A stretch of DNA of 64,000 bases from Thiobacillus sp. (lineage in GTDB: Bacteria > Pseudomonadota > Gammaproteobacteria > Burkholderiales > Thiobacillaceae): assembly GCA_030692355.1 (NCBI GenBank), contig JAUYCF010000041.1, forward strand, positions 62,001 to 126,000. Direction: 5' to 3'. The notes under the pieces are model-generated. The model was not told the origin of the DNA. It saw only the letters and a list, made by a program, of their open reading frames with translations, and did no database searches. Position 1 is the stretch's first letter. Each line of letters starts with the position of its first letter. Shown here piece after piece: positions 10,612-19,339 of the stretch. Made by a program: the position numbers and the translations under genes.

Positions 10612-11633
10612 ACATCGCGGCCGACCGTCTGCCCGACCAGCTTGCGCGCGGCCTCGCCCCGCTCTACGTGGTGGTGGGCGACGAGCCGCTGGCGGCGCAG
10701 GAAGCAGCCGATGCCATCCGCGCGGCGGCGCGCGCGGCCGGGCACAGCGAGCGCGACGTCTACACCGTGCAGGGACGCTACAACTGGCAGAGCATTTTTG
10801 CCGGCGGTGACAACCTCTCGCTGTTCGCCGAACGTCGCCTGACCGAAATCCGCGTCCCTTCCGGCAAGCCCGGCCTCGATGGCGCCAAGGCGCTGGAGGC
10901 CTATGCCGCCAGGCTGCCGGCCGATACGCTCACCCTGATCAGCCTGCCGGGTCTGGACTGGAAAGCCATGAAAAGCCGCTGGTTCACCACCCTGGCGGCC
11001 GCCGGCGTGGTGGTCGAGGCGCGGCCGGTCGAGCGCGCCCAGCTGCCCGCCTGGATCGACCGCCGCCTCGCCAGGCAGGGCCTGCGCGCCGACCGCGCCG
11101 CGCTGGAATTTCTGGCCGATCAGCTCGAGGGCAATCTGCTGGCGGCACAGCAGGAAATCGACAAGCTCGCGCTGCTGCTGCCGCCGGGAGCGGTGACGCT
11201 GGCCGATGTCGAACATGCCGTGGTCGACGTCAGCCGGCTGGAAGCCGACGCCCTCGCGGATGCGCTGTATGCGGGCGACTGCGCGCGCTTTGCGCAGATC
11301 GTGACCGATCTCAGGGATGCGGGCGAGTCGGTGCCGACGATCCTGTGGCAAGTGACGTCGGCGGTGGGCCTGCTGCTCAGGCTAAAATCGGCGGTGACAC
11401 AGGGTGAAAGCCTGTCCGGCCTGATGCGGACGCTGTGGGGGCGCGACAAGCAGCGCGCGCCGCAGATCGAGCAGGCGGTGAAACGCTTGGGGCTGGCGCA
11501 GGTCGAAACCGCGCTGGCCGATCTGGCGCTGATCGACCGTCAGGCCAAGGGGTTGGAGCGGGTGGGCGATCCCTGGGACACGCTGTTGCGCGTGGGCATG
11601 AACCTGGCTCAACCGGTAAATGGAAAAAGATGA
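10608..11633 (+). CDS. holA: DNA polymerase III subunit delta
   Basis: A 341-residue clamp-loader subunit that opens the beta clamp. [21 protein letters not shown] at the N-terminus (core VVVGDEPL) and [14 protein letters not shown] mid-protein are characteristic of HolA. A C-terminal helical collar domain spans about residues 215-335. The start is TTG at 10608, overlapping the lptE stop (TTGA). A TTG start at this junction is supported by the conserved N-terminus lying directly after it. The 3' end overlaps proA by 4 bases. Confidence 0.93.
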
Positions 11634-12910
11634 TGGACGTTAAAACTTACATGCAGACAGTTGGGAAACAGGCGCGCGAGGCCTCGCGCGCGATTGCCCG
11701 CGCCGACACCAACCAGAAGAACCGCGCCCTGCTGGCGATGGCCGCGGCGATCCGGCGCGATGCCGCCAAGCTGCTGGAGGCCAATGCGCGCGACATGGCT
11801 CAGGCGCGCGCCGGCGGGCTCGACGCTGCGCTGCTCGACCGCCTGCAGATTAACGAAAAAGCGGTGGCCGGCATGGCCGAAGGCTTGGAGCAGATCGCCG
11901 CGCTGCCCGACCCGGTCGGCGAAATCGACGGCCTCAAATACCGCCCGTCCGGCATCCAGGTCGGCAAGATGCGGGTGCCGCTCGGCGTCATCGGCATCAT
12001 CTACGAGGCGCGCCCCAACGTGACGGCGGATGCCGCCGGGCTGTGCCTGAAATCCGGCAACGCGGCGATCCTGCGCGGCGGCTCCGAGGCGCTGCACTCC
12101 AACCAGGCGATCGCCGCCTGCGTGCGCGAAGGGCTGGAAGCCGCCGGGCTGCCCGCCACCGTGGTGCAGGTGGTCGAGACCACCGACCGCGCCGCGGTGG
12201 GCGAGCTCATCACCATGAAGGACTACGTCGACGTCATCGTGCCGCGCGGCGGCAAGGGCCTGATCGAGCGCATCACCGGCGAGGCGCGGGTGCCGGTGAT
12301 CAAGCACCTGCACGGCAACTGCCACGTCTACGTCGACGACCGCGCCGACCTCGCCAAGGCGGTGAAGATCGTCGAGAACGCCAAGACCCAGCGCTACGGC
12401 ACCTGCAATACCACCGAGTCGCTGCTGGTGGCCCGCGGCGTCGCTGCCGCCGCACTGCCGGAAATCGGCAGGATGCTGGCCGGCAAGGGCGTCGAAATGC
12501 GTTGCTGCCCGGAGGCGCTGGCGATCCTCAAGGGCGCCGGCGTCGCCGCGGACAAGCTGAAGGCCGCGGTGGAATCCGACTGGACCGAGGAGTATCTCGG
12601 GCCCATCATCGCGGTCAAGGTGGTCGACGATATCGACGCCGCGATGACCCACATCAATACCCACGGCTCGCAGCACACCGACGCCATCGTCACCGAGGAC
12701 TACGGCCGCGCGCGCCGCTTCCTGCGCGAGGTCGATTCGGCCAGCGTCGTGGTCAACGCTTCGACCCGCTTCGCCGACGGTTTCGAATACGGCCTCGGCG
12801 CCGAGATCGGCATTTCCACCGACAAGATCCACGCACGTGGCCCGGTCGGCCTGGAGGGGCTGACCAGCCAGAAATGGGTGGTGCTGGGGGATGGCCACGT
12901 GCGCGGATAA
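11630..12910 (+). CDS. proA: Gamma-glutamyl phosphate reductase (glutamate-5-semialdehyde dehydrogenase)
   Basis: A 426-residue NADPH-dependent enzyme of proline synthesis that reduces gamma-glutamyl phosphate to glutamate semialdehyde. The start is taken at the first of two adjacent ATGs (11630, 11633), overlapping the holA stop. The longer open frame further upstream is only the holA shadow. Conserved stretches include [30 protein letters not shown], and the catalytic cysteine in [15 protein letters not shown]. The C-terminus ends [19 protein letters not shown]. proB is not in the window. Confidence 0.96.
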   Translation: MMDVKTYMQTVGKQAREASRAIARADTNQKNRALLAMAAAIRRDAAKLLEANARDMAQARAGGLDAALLDRLQINEKAVAGMAEGLEQIAALPDPVGEIDGLKYRPSGIQVGKMRVPLGVIGIIYEARPNVTADAAGLCLKSGNAAILRGGSEALHSNQAIAACVREGLEAAGLPATVVQVVETTDRAAVGELITMKDYVDVIVPRGGKGLIERITGEARVPVIKHLHGNCHVYVDDRADLAKAVKIVENAKTQRYGTCNTTESLLVARGVAAAALPEIGRMLAGKGVEMRCCPEALAILKGAGVAADKLKAAVESDWTEEYLGPIIAVKVVDDIDAAMTHINTHGSQHTDAIVTEDYGRARRFLREVDSASVVVNASTRFADGFEYGLGAEIGISTDKIHARGPVGLEGLTSQKWVVLGDGHVRG

Positions 12911-12913
12911 TCG

Positions 12914-13561
12914 ATGCAGCCTATCGGCGTCTTCGGCGGCACCTTCGATCCCATCCATTTCGGGCACCTGCGGCTGGCCGAGGAAATGGCTGAAGGGCTT
13001 GGCCTGGAGCGGGTGCTGTTCATTCCCGCCGGGCTGCCGCCGCACCGCGGCGCGCCGCGCACCGCGGCCGGTCATCGGCTGGAGATGGTGCGCCGCGCGA
13101 TTGCCGGCAATCCGCGCTTTGTGCTGGATGCGCGCGAAGTGGAAAGCTCGCGCCCGAGCTACACGGTCGACACGCTGACGGCCTTGCGCGCCGAACTGGG
13201 TTTTGAGCGGCCGCTGTGGCTGCTGCTGGGGGCGGATGCATTTCTCGGTCTGCCCGGCTGGCACGAATGGCGGCAGCTGTTCGGGTTGGCGCATATTGCG
13301 GTGGCCGCGCGCCCCGGCGCGCAGCTGTTGCAGTCCGATGCCATGCCGGAGAGTTTGAAAAAAGAAGTATCGCAACGGCAGCCAACCGACGGCCCGGTCT
13401 CCGGCCCGGCTGGCTCGGTGCTGTTGCGGCAGACGCCGCCGCTGGATATTTCGGCAACCGCCATCCGCGACATCCTGGCACGGCACGGCAGCGCACGTTA
13501 TCTGCTGCCCGACGCCGTGCTCGACTATATTTACGAACACCAACTTTACATACCCCTATGA
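12914..13561 (+). CDS. nadD: Nicotinate-nucleotide adenylyltransferase
   Basis: A 215-residue enzyme of NAD synthesis that joins nicotinate mononucleotide and ATP to give deamido-NAD. GVFGGTFDPIHFGHL (residues 5-19) carries the HxGH nucleotidyl-transfer motif, and ISATAIRDIL near residue 178 is the ISxTxIR motif. A stretch at about 145-165 (ESLKKEVSQRQPTDG) is a less conserved loop. The gene lies 3 bp after proA, and its TGA overlaps the ATG of rsfS, matching the conserved nadD-rsfS-rlmH order. Confidence 0.95.
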   Translation: MQPIGVFGGTFDPIHFGHLRLAEEMAEGLGLERVLFIPAGLPPHRGAPRTAAGHRLEMVRRAIAGNPRFVLDAREVESSRPSYTVDTLTALRAELGFERPLWLLLGADAFLGLPGWHEWRQLFGLAHIAVAARPGAQLLQSDAMPESLKKEVSQRQPTDGPVSGPAGSVLLRQTPPLDISATAIRDILARHGSARYLLPDAVLDYIYEHQLYIPL

Positions 13562-13917
13562 AAATCGAAGACAAAATCAAACTGATCGTCGCCGCCCTTG
13601 AAGACGTCAAGGCGCAAGACATCACCGTGCTCGACACCGGCAAGCTCACCGCGCTGTTCGAGCGCATGGTGATCGCCAGCGGCACGTCCAATCGTCAAAC
13701 CCGCGCACTCGCCGACAATGTGCGCGTCAAGATGAAGGAAGCCGACGAATACGTCGGCAACATGGAAGGCGAAGACACCGGCGAGTGGGTGCTGCTCGAC
13801 CTCGGCGACGTGATCGTTCATGTGATGCTGCCTGCCACGCGCGCGCATTACAATCTGGAAGAGTTGTGGGGCGCGGCCGAAGCGGCACGCGCCCGGCATA
13901 TACAAACAGACCATTAA
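13558..13917 (+). CDS. rsfS: Ribosomal silencing factor RsfS
   Basis: A 119-residue protein of the Iojap/DUF143 family. It binds uL14 on the 50S subunit and blocks subunit joining during starvation. Conserved blocks are [31 protein letters not shown], and [16 protein letters not shown], followed by the family's YNLEELW. The ATG at 13558 overlaps the nadD stop (ATGA), and a longer upstream frame is a nadD shadow. It is co-transcribed with nadD and rlmH. Confidence 0.95.
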   Translation: MKIEDKIKLIVAALEDVKAQDITVLDTGKLTALFERMVIASGTSNRQTRALADNVRVKMKEADEYVGNMEGEDTGEWVLLDLGDVIVHVMLPATRAHYNLEELWGAAEAARARHIQTDH

Positions 13918-14388
13918 TTGAAACTTCACCTGATCGCGGTCGGCCACAAGATGCCCGGCTGGATCGACGCGGGCTGCGACGACTATGTTCGCCGCATGCC
14001 GCCCGATCTGCCGCTTATGCTGACCGAAATCAAGCCGGGGCATCGGGTGGCGGGGGAGGACGGCGGGCGGGCGCGGCAGCTGGAGGCCGAGCGCATCCTG
14101 GCCGCGCTGCCTGCCGGTTGTGTGCCGGTGGTGCTCGACGAGCGCGGCACGCAGGCGACCACGCGCGAGCTGGCCGCCTGGCTGCAGGGCTGGATGGCCG
14201 AGGGGGTCTCGCCGGCGTTCGTGATTGGCGGGGCGGATGGCCTCGCAGACAGCGTGAAAGCGCGCGCCGGCAAATTGCTGGGGCTGTCGAAACTGACCTT
14301 GCCGCATGCGCTGGCGCGGGTGCTGCTGGTCGAGCAGTTATATCGCGCCGTATGCATTATCAAGGGGCATCCCTATCATCGGGATTGA
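13918..14388 (+). CDS. rlmH: 23S rRNA (pseudouridine-1915-N3)-methyltransferase
   Basis: A 156-residue SPOUT methyltransferase that modifies helix 69 of 23S rRNA on assembled 70S ribosomes. The N-terminus [15 protein letters not shown], the middle [16 protein letters not shown], and the C-terminal knot region [13 protein letters not shown] with [19 protein letters not shown] match RlmH closely. The start is TTG immediately after the rsfS TAA (no gap), with expression probably by coupling. A short AGGGGAGATAA site after the gene serves maf. Confidence 0.95.
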   Translation: MKLHLIAVGHKMPGWIDAGCDDYVRRMPPDLPLMLTEIKPGHRVAGEDGGRARQLEAERILAALPAGCVPVVLDERGTQATTRELAAWLQGWMAEGVSPAFVIGGADGLADSVKARAGKLLGLSKLTLPHALARVLLVEQLYRAVCIIKGHPYHRD

Positions 14389-14405
14389 GGGGAGATAACG
14401 GGAAC

Positions 14406-15017
14406 ATGCTGGTGGATAAACGGATTTATCTGGCTTCGCAGTCGTCGCGGCGGCGAGACCTCCTCAAGCAGATCGGGGTTGCCTTCGATGTGCTGCCGCT
14501 GCGCGCCGTGCCTGGCCGCATGGACATTATCGAAATCCCGCACGCCGGCGAGGCCGCGCCCGAATTCGTACAGCGCATGGCAACCGAAAAGGCCGCCTAC
14601 GGCTGGCACGCGGTGGATGCGCGCCACCTGCTGCCATTTCCGGTGCTGGGTGCGGATACGGTGATCGAAGTAGACGGCGCCATTCTCGGCAAGCCGGCCA
14701 TCCGCACCGAGGCCGAGGCCATGCTGAGGCGCCTGTCCGGTCACGAGCACCAGGTGCACACCGCGGTGGCGGTGCAGCATGGCGAGCGGATGGAACTGCG
14801 CCTGTCGTCCAGCCGGGTCAGGTTCGCCGCGATCGATGCCGCGACCATCTCGCGCTACCTGGAAACCGGAGAATATCTCGGCAAGGCCGGCGCCTACGCC
14901 ATCCAGGGGCGCGCCGGCGCATTCGTCGAACATATCGACGGCAGTTACAGCGGCATCATGGGTTTGCCGTTATACGACACTGCCATTTTATTGAGAGCCT
15001 TCGGCCTTGCTGTCTGA
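14406..15017 (+). CDS. maf: Maf-type nucleoside triphosphate pyrophosphatase
   Basis: A 203-residue protein with [18 protein letters not shown] at the N-terminus, [18 protein letters not shown] at about 79-96, and [25 protein letters not shown] near the C-terminus (core [11 protein letters not shown]). Maf proteins hydrolyse non-canonical or canonical NTPs to monophosphates; the YhdE subgroup prefers dTTP/UTP. The ATG at 14406 is preceded by GGAGA, whereas the longer frame upstream is a shadow of rlmH. It lies between rlmH and rng, as in other betaproteobacteria. Confidence 0.92.
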   Translation: MLVDKRIYLASQSSRRRDLLKQIGVAFDVLPLRAVPGRMDIIEIPHAGEAAPEFVQRMATEKAAYGWHAVDARHLLPFPVLGADTVIEVDGAILGKPAIRTEAEAMLRRLSGHEHQVHTAVAVQHGERMELRLSSSRVRFAAIDAATISRYLETGEYLGKAGAYAIQGRAGAFVEHIDGSYSGIMGLPLYDTAILLRAFGLAV

Positions 15018-15038
15018 AGTATTGTGGGCCATTCCGTC

Positions 15039-16490
15039 ATGAGCGAAGAAATCCTCGTCAACGTCACCCCGCAGGAGACCCGCGTCGTCGTGCTGCACCT
15101 GGGCTCGGTGCAGGAACTGCACATCGAGCGCGCGCAGTGCCGCGGGCTGGTGAGCAATCTCTACATGGGGCGCGTGGTGCGCGTGCTGCCGGGTATGCAG
15201 TCGGCCTTCATCGACATCGGCCTGGAACGTGCCGCCTTCCTGCATGTGGCCGACATCTGGGAAGAGCGCCACGGCGCCGAATCCGAGCGCCCGATCGAGC
15301 AGGTTCTGCATGAGGGCCAGAGCCTGATGGTGCAGGTGATCAAGGACCCGCTCGGCACCAAGGGTGCGCGGCTGTCCACCCAGATCAGCTTCGCCGGGCG
15401 CTATCTGGTGTATCTGCCGCAGGAAAGCCACATTGGTATTTCGCAGAAGATCGAAGGCGAGGAAGAGCGCGAGCAGCTGCGCCAGAAACTGCATCGGCTG
15501 ATGCCGGAAGACGCCACCGGCGGCTTCATCGTGCGCACCATGGCCGAAACCGCGGAAGACGCCGAAATGCAGGCCGACATCGACTACCTGCGGCGGCTGT
15601 GGAGCAGCATCCAGTCGCGCGGCAACTGCGAGGTGCCGTGCCTGCTGTATCAGGATCTCGACCTGTCGCTGCGTGTGCTGCGCGATTTCGTCAATCGCGA
15701 CACCAGCCGCATCCTTATCGATTCGCGCGAAACCTATCAGCGCATGGTCGAATTCGCGCAGAACTATACGGCCGCCGTGCTCGACAAGCTTCAGCATTAC
15801 GGCGCCGACCGGCCGCTGTTCGACCTGCACGCCATCGAGGACGAAATCGCCAAGGCGCTGGGGCGGCGCGTCGACCTCAAATCAGGCGGCTACCTCATCA
15901 TCGACCAGACCGAGGCACTGACCACCGTCGACGTCAATACCGGCGGCTTCGTCGGCGCGCGCAACTTCGACGACACCATCTTCAAGACCAACCTCGAAGC
16001 CGCGCAAGCCATCGCGCGCCAGCTGCGCCTGCGCAACCTCGGCGGCATCATCATCATCGACTTCATCGACATGGACAACGCCGGGCACCAGGAAGCGGTG
16101 CTCACCGAGCTGAAAAAAACGCTGGCGCGCGACCCCACCCGCACCACCGTCAGTGGTTTCTCCGCGTTGGGACTGGTGGAAATGACGCGCAAGCGTACCC
16201 GCGAGTCGCTGGCGCACATCCTGTGCGAACCCTGCCCCACCTGCGCCGGTCGCGGCGAAATCCGGACCGCGCAGACCGTGTGCTACGACGTGCTGCGCGA
16301 GATCCTGCGCGAGGCGCGCCAGTTCGATGCGCGCGAATACCGCATCGTCGCCTCGCAGAGCGTGATCGACCTGTTCCTCGACGAGGAATCCGGCAGTCTT
16401 GCCCAGCTCATCGATTTCATCGGCAAGCCGGTGTCGATGCAGGTCGAGACCACCTATCCGCAGGAGCAGTACGACATTATCTTGTTGTGA
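15039..16490 (+). CDS. rng: Ribonuclease G
   Basis: A 483-residue endoribonuclease of the RNase E/G family that trims the 5' end of 16S rRNA and some mRNAs. An S1-like domain at about residues 35-120 begins NLYMGRVVRVLPGMQSAFIDIG. Catalytic-core signatures are IDQTEALTTVDVNTGGFVG and IIIIDFIDMDN (magnesium-binding aspartates), and the zinc link is CEPCPTCAGRG. It lacks the long RNase E tail, which supports RNase G. I chose ATG at 15039; a GTG at 15024 is possible. Confidence 0.94.
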   Translation: MSEEILVNVTPQETRVVVLHLGSVQELHIERAQCRGLVSNLYMGRVVRVLPGMQSAFIDIGLERAAFLHVADIWEERHGAESERPIEQVLHEGQSLMVQVIKDPLGTKGARLSTQISFAGRYLVYLPQESHIGISQKIEGEEEREQLRQKLHRLMPEDATGGFIVRTMAETAEDAEMQADIDYLRRLWSSIQSRGNCEVPCLLYQDLDLSLRVLRDFVNRDTSRILIDSRETYQRMVEFAQNYTAAVLDKLQHYGADRPLFDLHAIEDEIAKALGRRVDLKSGGYLIIDQTEALTTVDVNTGGFVGARNFDDTIFKTNLEAAQAIARQLRLRNLGGIIIIDFIDMDNAGHQEAVLTELKKTLARDPTRTTVSGFSALGLVEMTRKRTRESLAHILCEPCPTCAGRGEIRTAQTVCYDVLREILREARQFDAREYRIVASQSVIDLFLDEESGSLAQLIDFIGKPVSMQVETTYPQEQYDIILL

Positions 16491-16500
16491 TTCGGGAAAA

Positions 16501-16737
16501 ACCTGTCCGCGAAGGACGCGAAGGGGCGCGAAGGGGCGCGAAGGGGCGCGAAGGGAAACCCCAGGGAATCGCTAATTTGTCATTGCGAGGAGCGCAGCGA
16601 CGTGGCAATCCAGAAATGCCCGCTTAATCAAATACGCTGGATTGCTTCGCTGCGCTCGCAATGACAGCCATAAATTAATCAACGCTTCCCCTGTTTCCCT
16701 TCGCGCTTCTTCGCGTCCTTCGCGGATAAAAGATTTT
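16501..16737. repeat. Nested dyad: outer GCGAAGG repeat enclosing palindromic repeat copy 2
   Basis: TCCGCGAAGGACGCGAAG (16506-16523) has its exact inverse at 16709-16726. Between them, a 10-base unit AAGGGGCGCG is repeated three times in tandem (16521-16550). Inside lies the same palindromic element as at 2358-2543, in inverse orientation: GTCATTGCGAGGAGCGCAGC starts at 16579 and its partner CTGGATTGCTTCGCTGCGCT at 16637. The whole 240-bp gap between rng and the glycosylase gene is thus repeat. It may also act as a transcription end for rng. Confidence 0.85.
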
Positions 16738-16739
16738 CA

Positions 16740-17366
16740 GTGAACCCCCTCCCGCCCACCTACTGGCAAACCGCCTGCGCCGAACTCGCCGCTGCCGATC
16801 CGGTGATGGCCGCGCTCATCGCGCGCTATCCCGATTGCGTGCTCGGCAACCGCGGCGATCCGTTCCAGACCCTGGCGCGCGCCATCGTCGGCCAGCAGAT
16901 TTCGGTCAAGGCCGCCGACAGCGTGTGGGCGCGCTTTGCCGGCTTTGCGCAGACCGTCAGCCCCGAACGCATCGCGACGCTGGAGCTGGACGCGCTGGCC
17001 GCCTGCGGCCTGTCGCGCCGCAAGGCGGAATACCTGCGTGACCTCGCCGGGCATTTCGCCGACGGCCGTATCGAGCCGGCGCGCTGGAAAGAAATGGAAG
17101 ATGAGGCCGTGATTGCCGAACTCGTCGACGTGCGCGGCATCGGCCGCTGGACCGCCGAGATGTTCCTCATCTTCAGCCTGCGTCGCCCCGACGTCTGGCC
17201 GGTCGACGACATCGGCCTGCAAAAAGCCGTCGCCCTGCATTATCTGGGCGGCGAGCGCCCCACACCCAAAAGCCTGCGCCGGCACGGCGAACGCCACGCG
17301 CCCTGGCGCACCGTCGCCACCTGGTATCTGTGGCGCAGCCTCGATCCGGCGGCGGTGCAGTACTGA
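16740..17366 (+). CDS. alkA: DNA-3-methyladenine glycosylase II (AlkA-type, HhH-GPD family)
   Basis: A 208-residue base-excision repair glycosylase removing alkylated purines. FQTLARAIVGQQISVKAAD (about 42-60) and the helix-hairpin-helix VDVRGIGRWTAEMFLIFSL (about 129-147) are classic. The catalytic aspartate is in VWPVDDIGL (D156/D157). It is shorter than E. coli AlkA (282) because it lacks the N-terminal beta domain, as is common in this subgroup. The start is GTG at 16740, directly after the repeat block, so the 5' untranslated region is largely repeat sequence. Confidence 0.88.
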   Translation: MNPLPPTYWQTACAELAAADPVMAALIARYPDCVLGNRGDPFQTLARAIVGQQISVKAADSVWARFAGFAQTVSPERIATLELDALAACGLSRRKAEYLRDLAGHFADGRIEPARWKEMEDEAVIAELVDVRGIGRWTAEMFLIFSLRRPDVWPVDDIGLQKAVALHYLGGERPTPKSLRRHGERHAPWRTVATWYLWRSLDPAAVQY

Positions 17367-17436
17367 TCGATGCGTTCAGCCGTGGGGCGCTCGATTCGGC
17401 AGCGGTCGCGCGGGCTGGATGCCGGGCCGGCCTTGC

Positions 17437-18114
17437 TCAGCCCGCGACGCCAAGTTCTGCGCACAGTTTGCCCACCTGGACTTTCAGCGCGTCGACCTCT
17501 GCCTCCAGCCGCGCCACGTTGGCCTTGAGCGCGGCGATCTCGCCCACGGTGACGTCGGCGGTGGACGCGGCCACCGAGGACGCCGCGACCGGGGTTTCCT
17601 CGACGGCGGGGGCGCCGGAAAGCAGGTGGGCCCAGCGGTTCTCGCGCGCGCCGGGCTGGCGCGGCAGTTCGACCACCATGGCGCCTTCCGGACGTTCGGC
17701 CAGTTCCTGCAGGAAGCCCTCCACCGCCGAGATGTCGGCGAAGCGGTGGAGGCGCTCGCTGTTGGTGCGCAACTCGCCCGCGGTCTGCGGGCCGCGCAGC
17801 ATCAGCGCGGTGAGCAGGGCGATGGACTGCGAGGGCAGGCGCAGGCCGCGCTCCATGTTGTGGGCGTAGCGGGTGACGCGGCCGCCGCTGGTTTCGATGA
17901 TCAGGGCCGGGCCCTTGAGGCTGTCGATGGCGGACAGCACCTCCGCCTCGCTGACTTCGATGACGGGATGGCGGCTGGTCTTCTGGTTGCAGCCGGCCAT
18001 CAGGGCGTTGAGCGACAGCGGATAGGTGTCGGGCACGGTGTGCTGTTTCTCGCACAGCACGCCGAGGACGCGGGTTTCGAGCAGCGACAGGATGGGCAGG
18101 CGGGGGGCGGTCAT
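17437..18114 (-). CDS. YceH family protein (DUF480/UPF0502)
   Basis: A 225-residue protein with two winged-helix-like domains. LLETRVLGVLCEKQHTVPDTYP, shown here by its core LGVLCEKQHTVPDTYPLS, then NALMAGCNQKTSRHPV and LTALMLRGPQTAGELRTNSERL are diagnostic of YceH. The C-terminal 55 residues add a linker and a coiled coil (VGEIAALKANVARLEAEVD) seen in many YceH members. No biochemical role is established. It converges with the glycosylase gene, leaving 70 bp without a clear terminator. Confidence 0.85.
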   Translation of the reverse strand: MTAPRLPILSLLETRVLGVLCEKQHTVPDTYPLSLNALMAGCNQKTSRHPVIEVSEAEVLSAIDSLKGPALIIETSGGRVTRYAHNMERGLRLPSQSIALLTALMLRGPQTAGELRTNSERLHRFADISAVEGFLQELAERPEGAMVVELPRQPGARENRWAHLLSGAPAVEETPVAASSVAASTADVTVGEIAALKANVARLEAEVDALKVQVGKLCAELGVAG

Positions 18115-18424
18115 GGCGGTGTTGGGTGAGGGGAGGCGGCCATATTATGGGGGCAACGCGCTGCGGCTTGGTGCTTCTTCTGGTAATACCCAACCTGTTC
18201 GCAGCGCTCCAGGATGTGCCCCTGCATCGCCTGCTCCAGGCCGGCCTTGGTCGTCGGGCGCAGAACCGGGAGGACGGTGTCGACCGCATCCGGTTTCGCC
18301 ATTGCAGCGGGAAAACCCTCATACTCAATGTAGACCCGCGGCCGCGCGGAACAAGCCCGCCACCCGGCTGCATGCGCCGGCCTTTTTAATTGCACGGCTT
18401 TTAGGTAGGCTTCGCGCTGCTTCC
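18115..18424. other. Intergenic stretch with an unassigned small reverse frame
   Basis: About 310 bp separate yceH from the ATPase gene. A reverse-strand frame (18111-18395, up to 94 codons) contains AVDTVLPVLRPTTKAGLEQAM and ILERCEQVGYYQKKH (first part shown as VLPVLRPTTKAGLEQ), which look protein-like, but I recognise no family. The frame is preceded by no clear ribosome site and ends in low-complexity residues. It may be a gene remnant. No hairpin-plus-T-run is seen. Confidence 0.35.
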
Positions 18425-19339
18425 ATGAAAACGCCTTCCATGCACTTCACCCCCGATTCCTTCCGCGCCTGGCCGACCAAGCGCATTACCCTGCTCGGCA
18501 TGTCCGGCGTCGGCAAGACACACATCTCGCGCATGCTGCGCGGCCACGACTGGTTCCACTTTTCCGGCGACTACCGCATCGGCACGCGCTACCTTGACGA
18601 GCCGATCCTGGACCTCATCAAGCATCAGGCGATGCAGGTGCCGTTTTTGCGCGACTTGCTGCGGCGCGACTGGATCGACATCAAGAACAACATCAAGATC
18701 CACGACCTCGGGCCGGTGCTCACCTTCGTCGGCAAGCTCGGCGGGCCACAGTGGGACGGGCTGCCGCTGGACGAGTTCTCGCGCCGGCAGGCCGCCTATC
18801 GCGACGCCGAGATCGCCGCCATGCGCGATGTTCCGGGCTTCATCCGCAAGGGCCAGGAAGTCTACGGCTACCCGCATTTCGTCAACGACGTCGGCGGCAG
18901 CCTGTGCGAGCTGGACGAACCCGGTGTGGTCGAATTGCTGGCCGAACACACGCTGATCCTATACATCCAGACCACCACCCGCGAGGAAGAGGACACGCTG
19001 ATCCGCCGTGCGCAGTCCGACCCCAAGCCGCTGTATTTCCGCCCGGCCTTCCTCGCCGAGCAGCTGCCGGTTTATCTGAAGGAAAAAGGCCTCGAATACG
19101 TCGCTCAGGTCGAGCCGGACGATTTCGCGCGCTGGGTGTTTCCGCGCCTGTTCCATTCGCGCATCCCGCGCTACGAGGCGATCGCCCAGCCGCATGGCTA
19201 CACGGTGACCTCGCAGGAAGTGGCGCAGGTGCGCGACGAGCGCGATTTTCTGGCGCTGCTGGAAATAGCCATTGCGCGCAAGGGGTCAGGGGCCAGGGGT
19301 CAGGGGTCAGGGGAAGCACATGCCGCTGGTCGCGCATAA
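18425..19339 (+). CDS. Uncharacterised P-loop ATPase/kinase upstream of metA
   Basis: A 304-residue protein with Walker A LLGMSGVGKTH (about residues 23-33), then FHFSGDYRIGTRYLDEP. Later blocks are LGPVLTFVGKLGGPQWDG and a strand LLAEHTLILYIQTT followed by a charged stretch. The fold looks like a small-molecule or shikimate-type kinase, but I cannot name a substrate. The last 19 residues (KGSGARGQGSG...) are encoded by tandem GGGGTCA repeats at 19281-19314 and overlap the metA start by 20 bases, so the natural C-terminus is probably near residue 285. Pairing with metA suggests shared transcription. Confidence 0.65.
   Translation: MKTPSMHFTPDSFRAWPTKRITLLGMSGVGKTHISRMLRGHDWFHFSGDYRIGTRYLDEPILDLIKHQAMQVPFLRDLLRRDWIDIKNNIKIHDLGPVLTFVGKLGGPQWDGLPLDEFSRRQAAYRDAEIAAMRDVPGFIRKGQEVYGYPHFVNDVGGSLCELDEPGVVELLAEHTLILYIQTTTREEEDTLIRRAQSDPKPLYFRPAFLAEQLPVYLKEKGLEYVAQVEPDDFARWVFPRLFHSRIPRYEAIAQPHGYTVTSQEVAQVRDERDFLALLEIAIARKGSGARGQGSGEAHAAGRA
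19281..19314. repeat. Tandem GGGGTCA-type repeat
   Basis: AGGGGTCAGGGGCCAGGGGT followed by CAGGGGTCAGGGG: a short unit of about 7-10 bases repeated four times between the ATPase and metA reading frames. The same type of unit (GGGATCA variant) recurs before lipB (45223-45258) and, inverted, before the TlpA-like gene stop (46032-46060). It lengthens the ATPase frame and displaces the metA ribosome site. Confidence 0.7.

Noticed and set aside
11609-13543. 644-codon reverse frame opposite proA and nadD
   Set aside because: Antisense shadow produced by strong third-position GC bias; the forward genes have all family motifs.
13216-13557. Long upstream extension of the rsfS frame
   Set aside because: This stretch is the other-frame shadow of nadD; RsfS homology begins at 13558.
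18111-18395. 94-codon reverse frame between yceH and the ATPase gene as a real gene
   Set aside because: No ribosome site, no recognised family, and low-complexity end. Left as an unassigned stretch.
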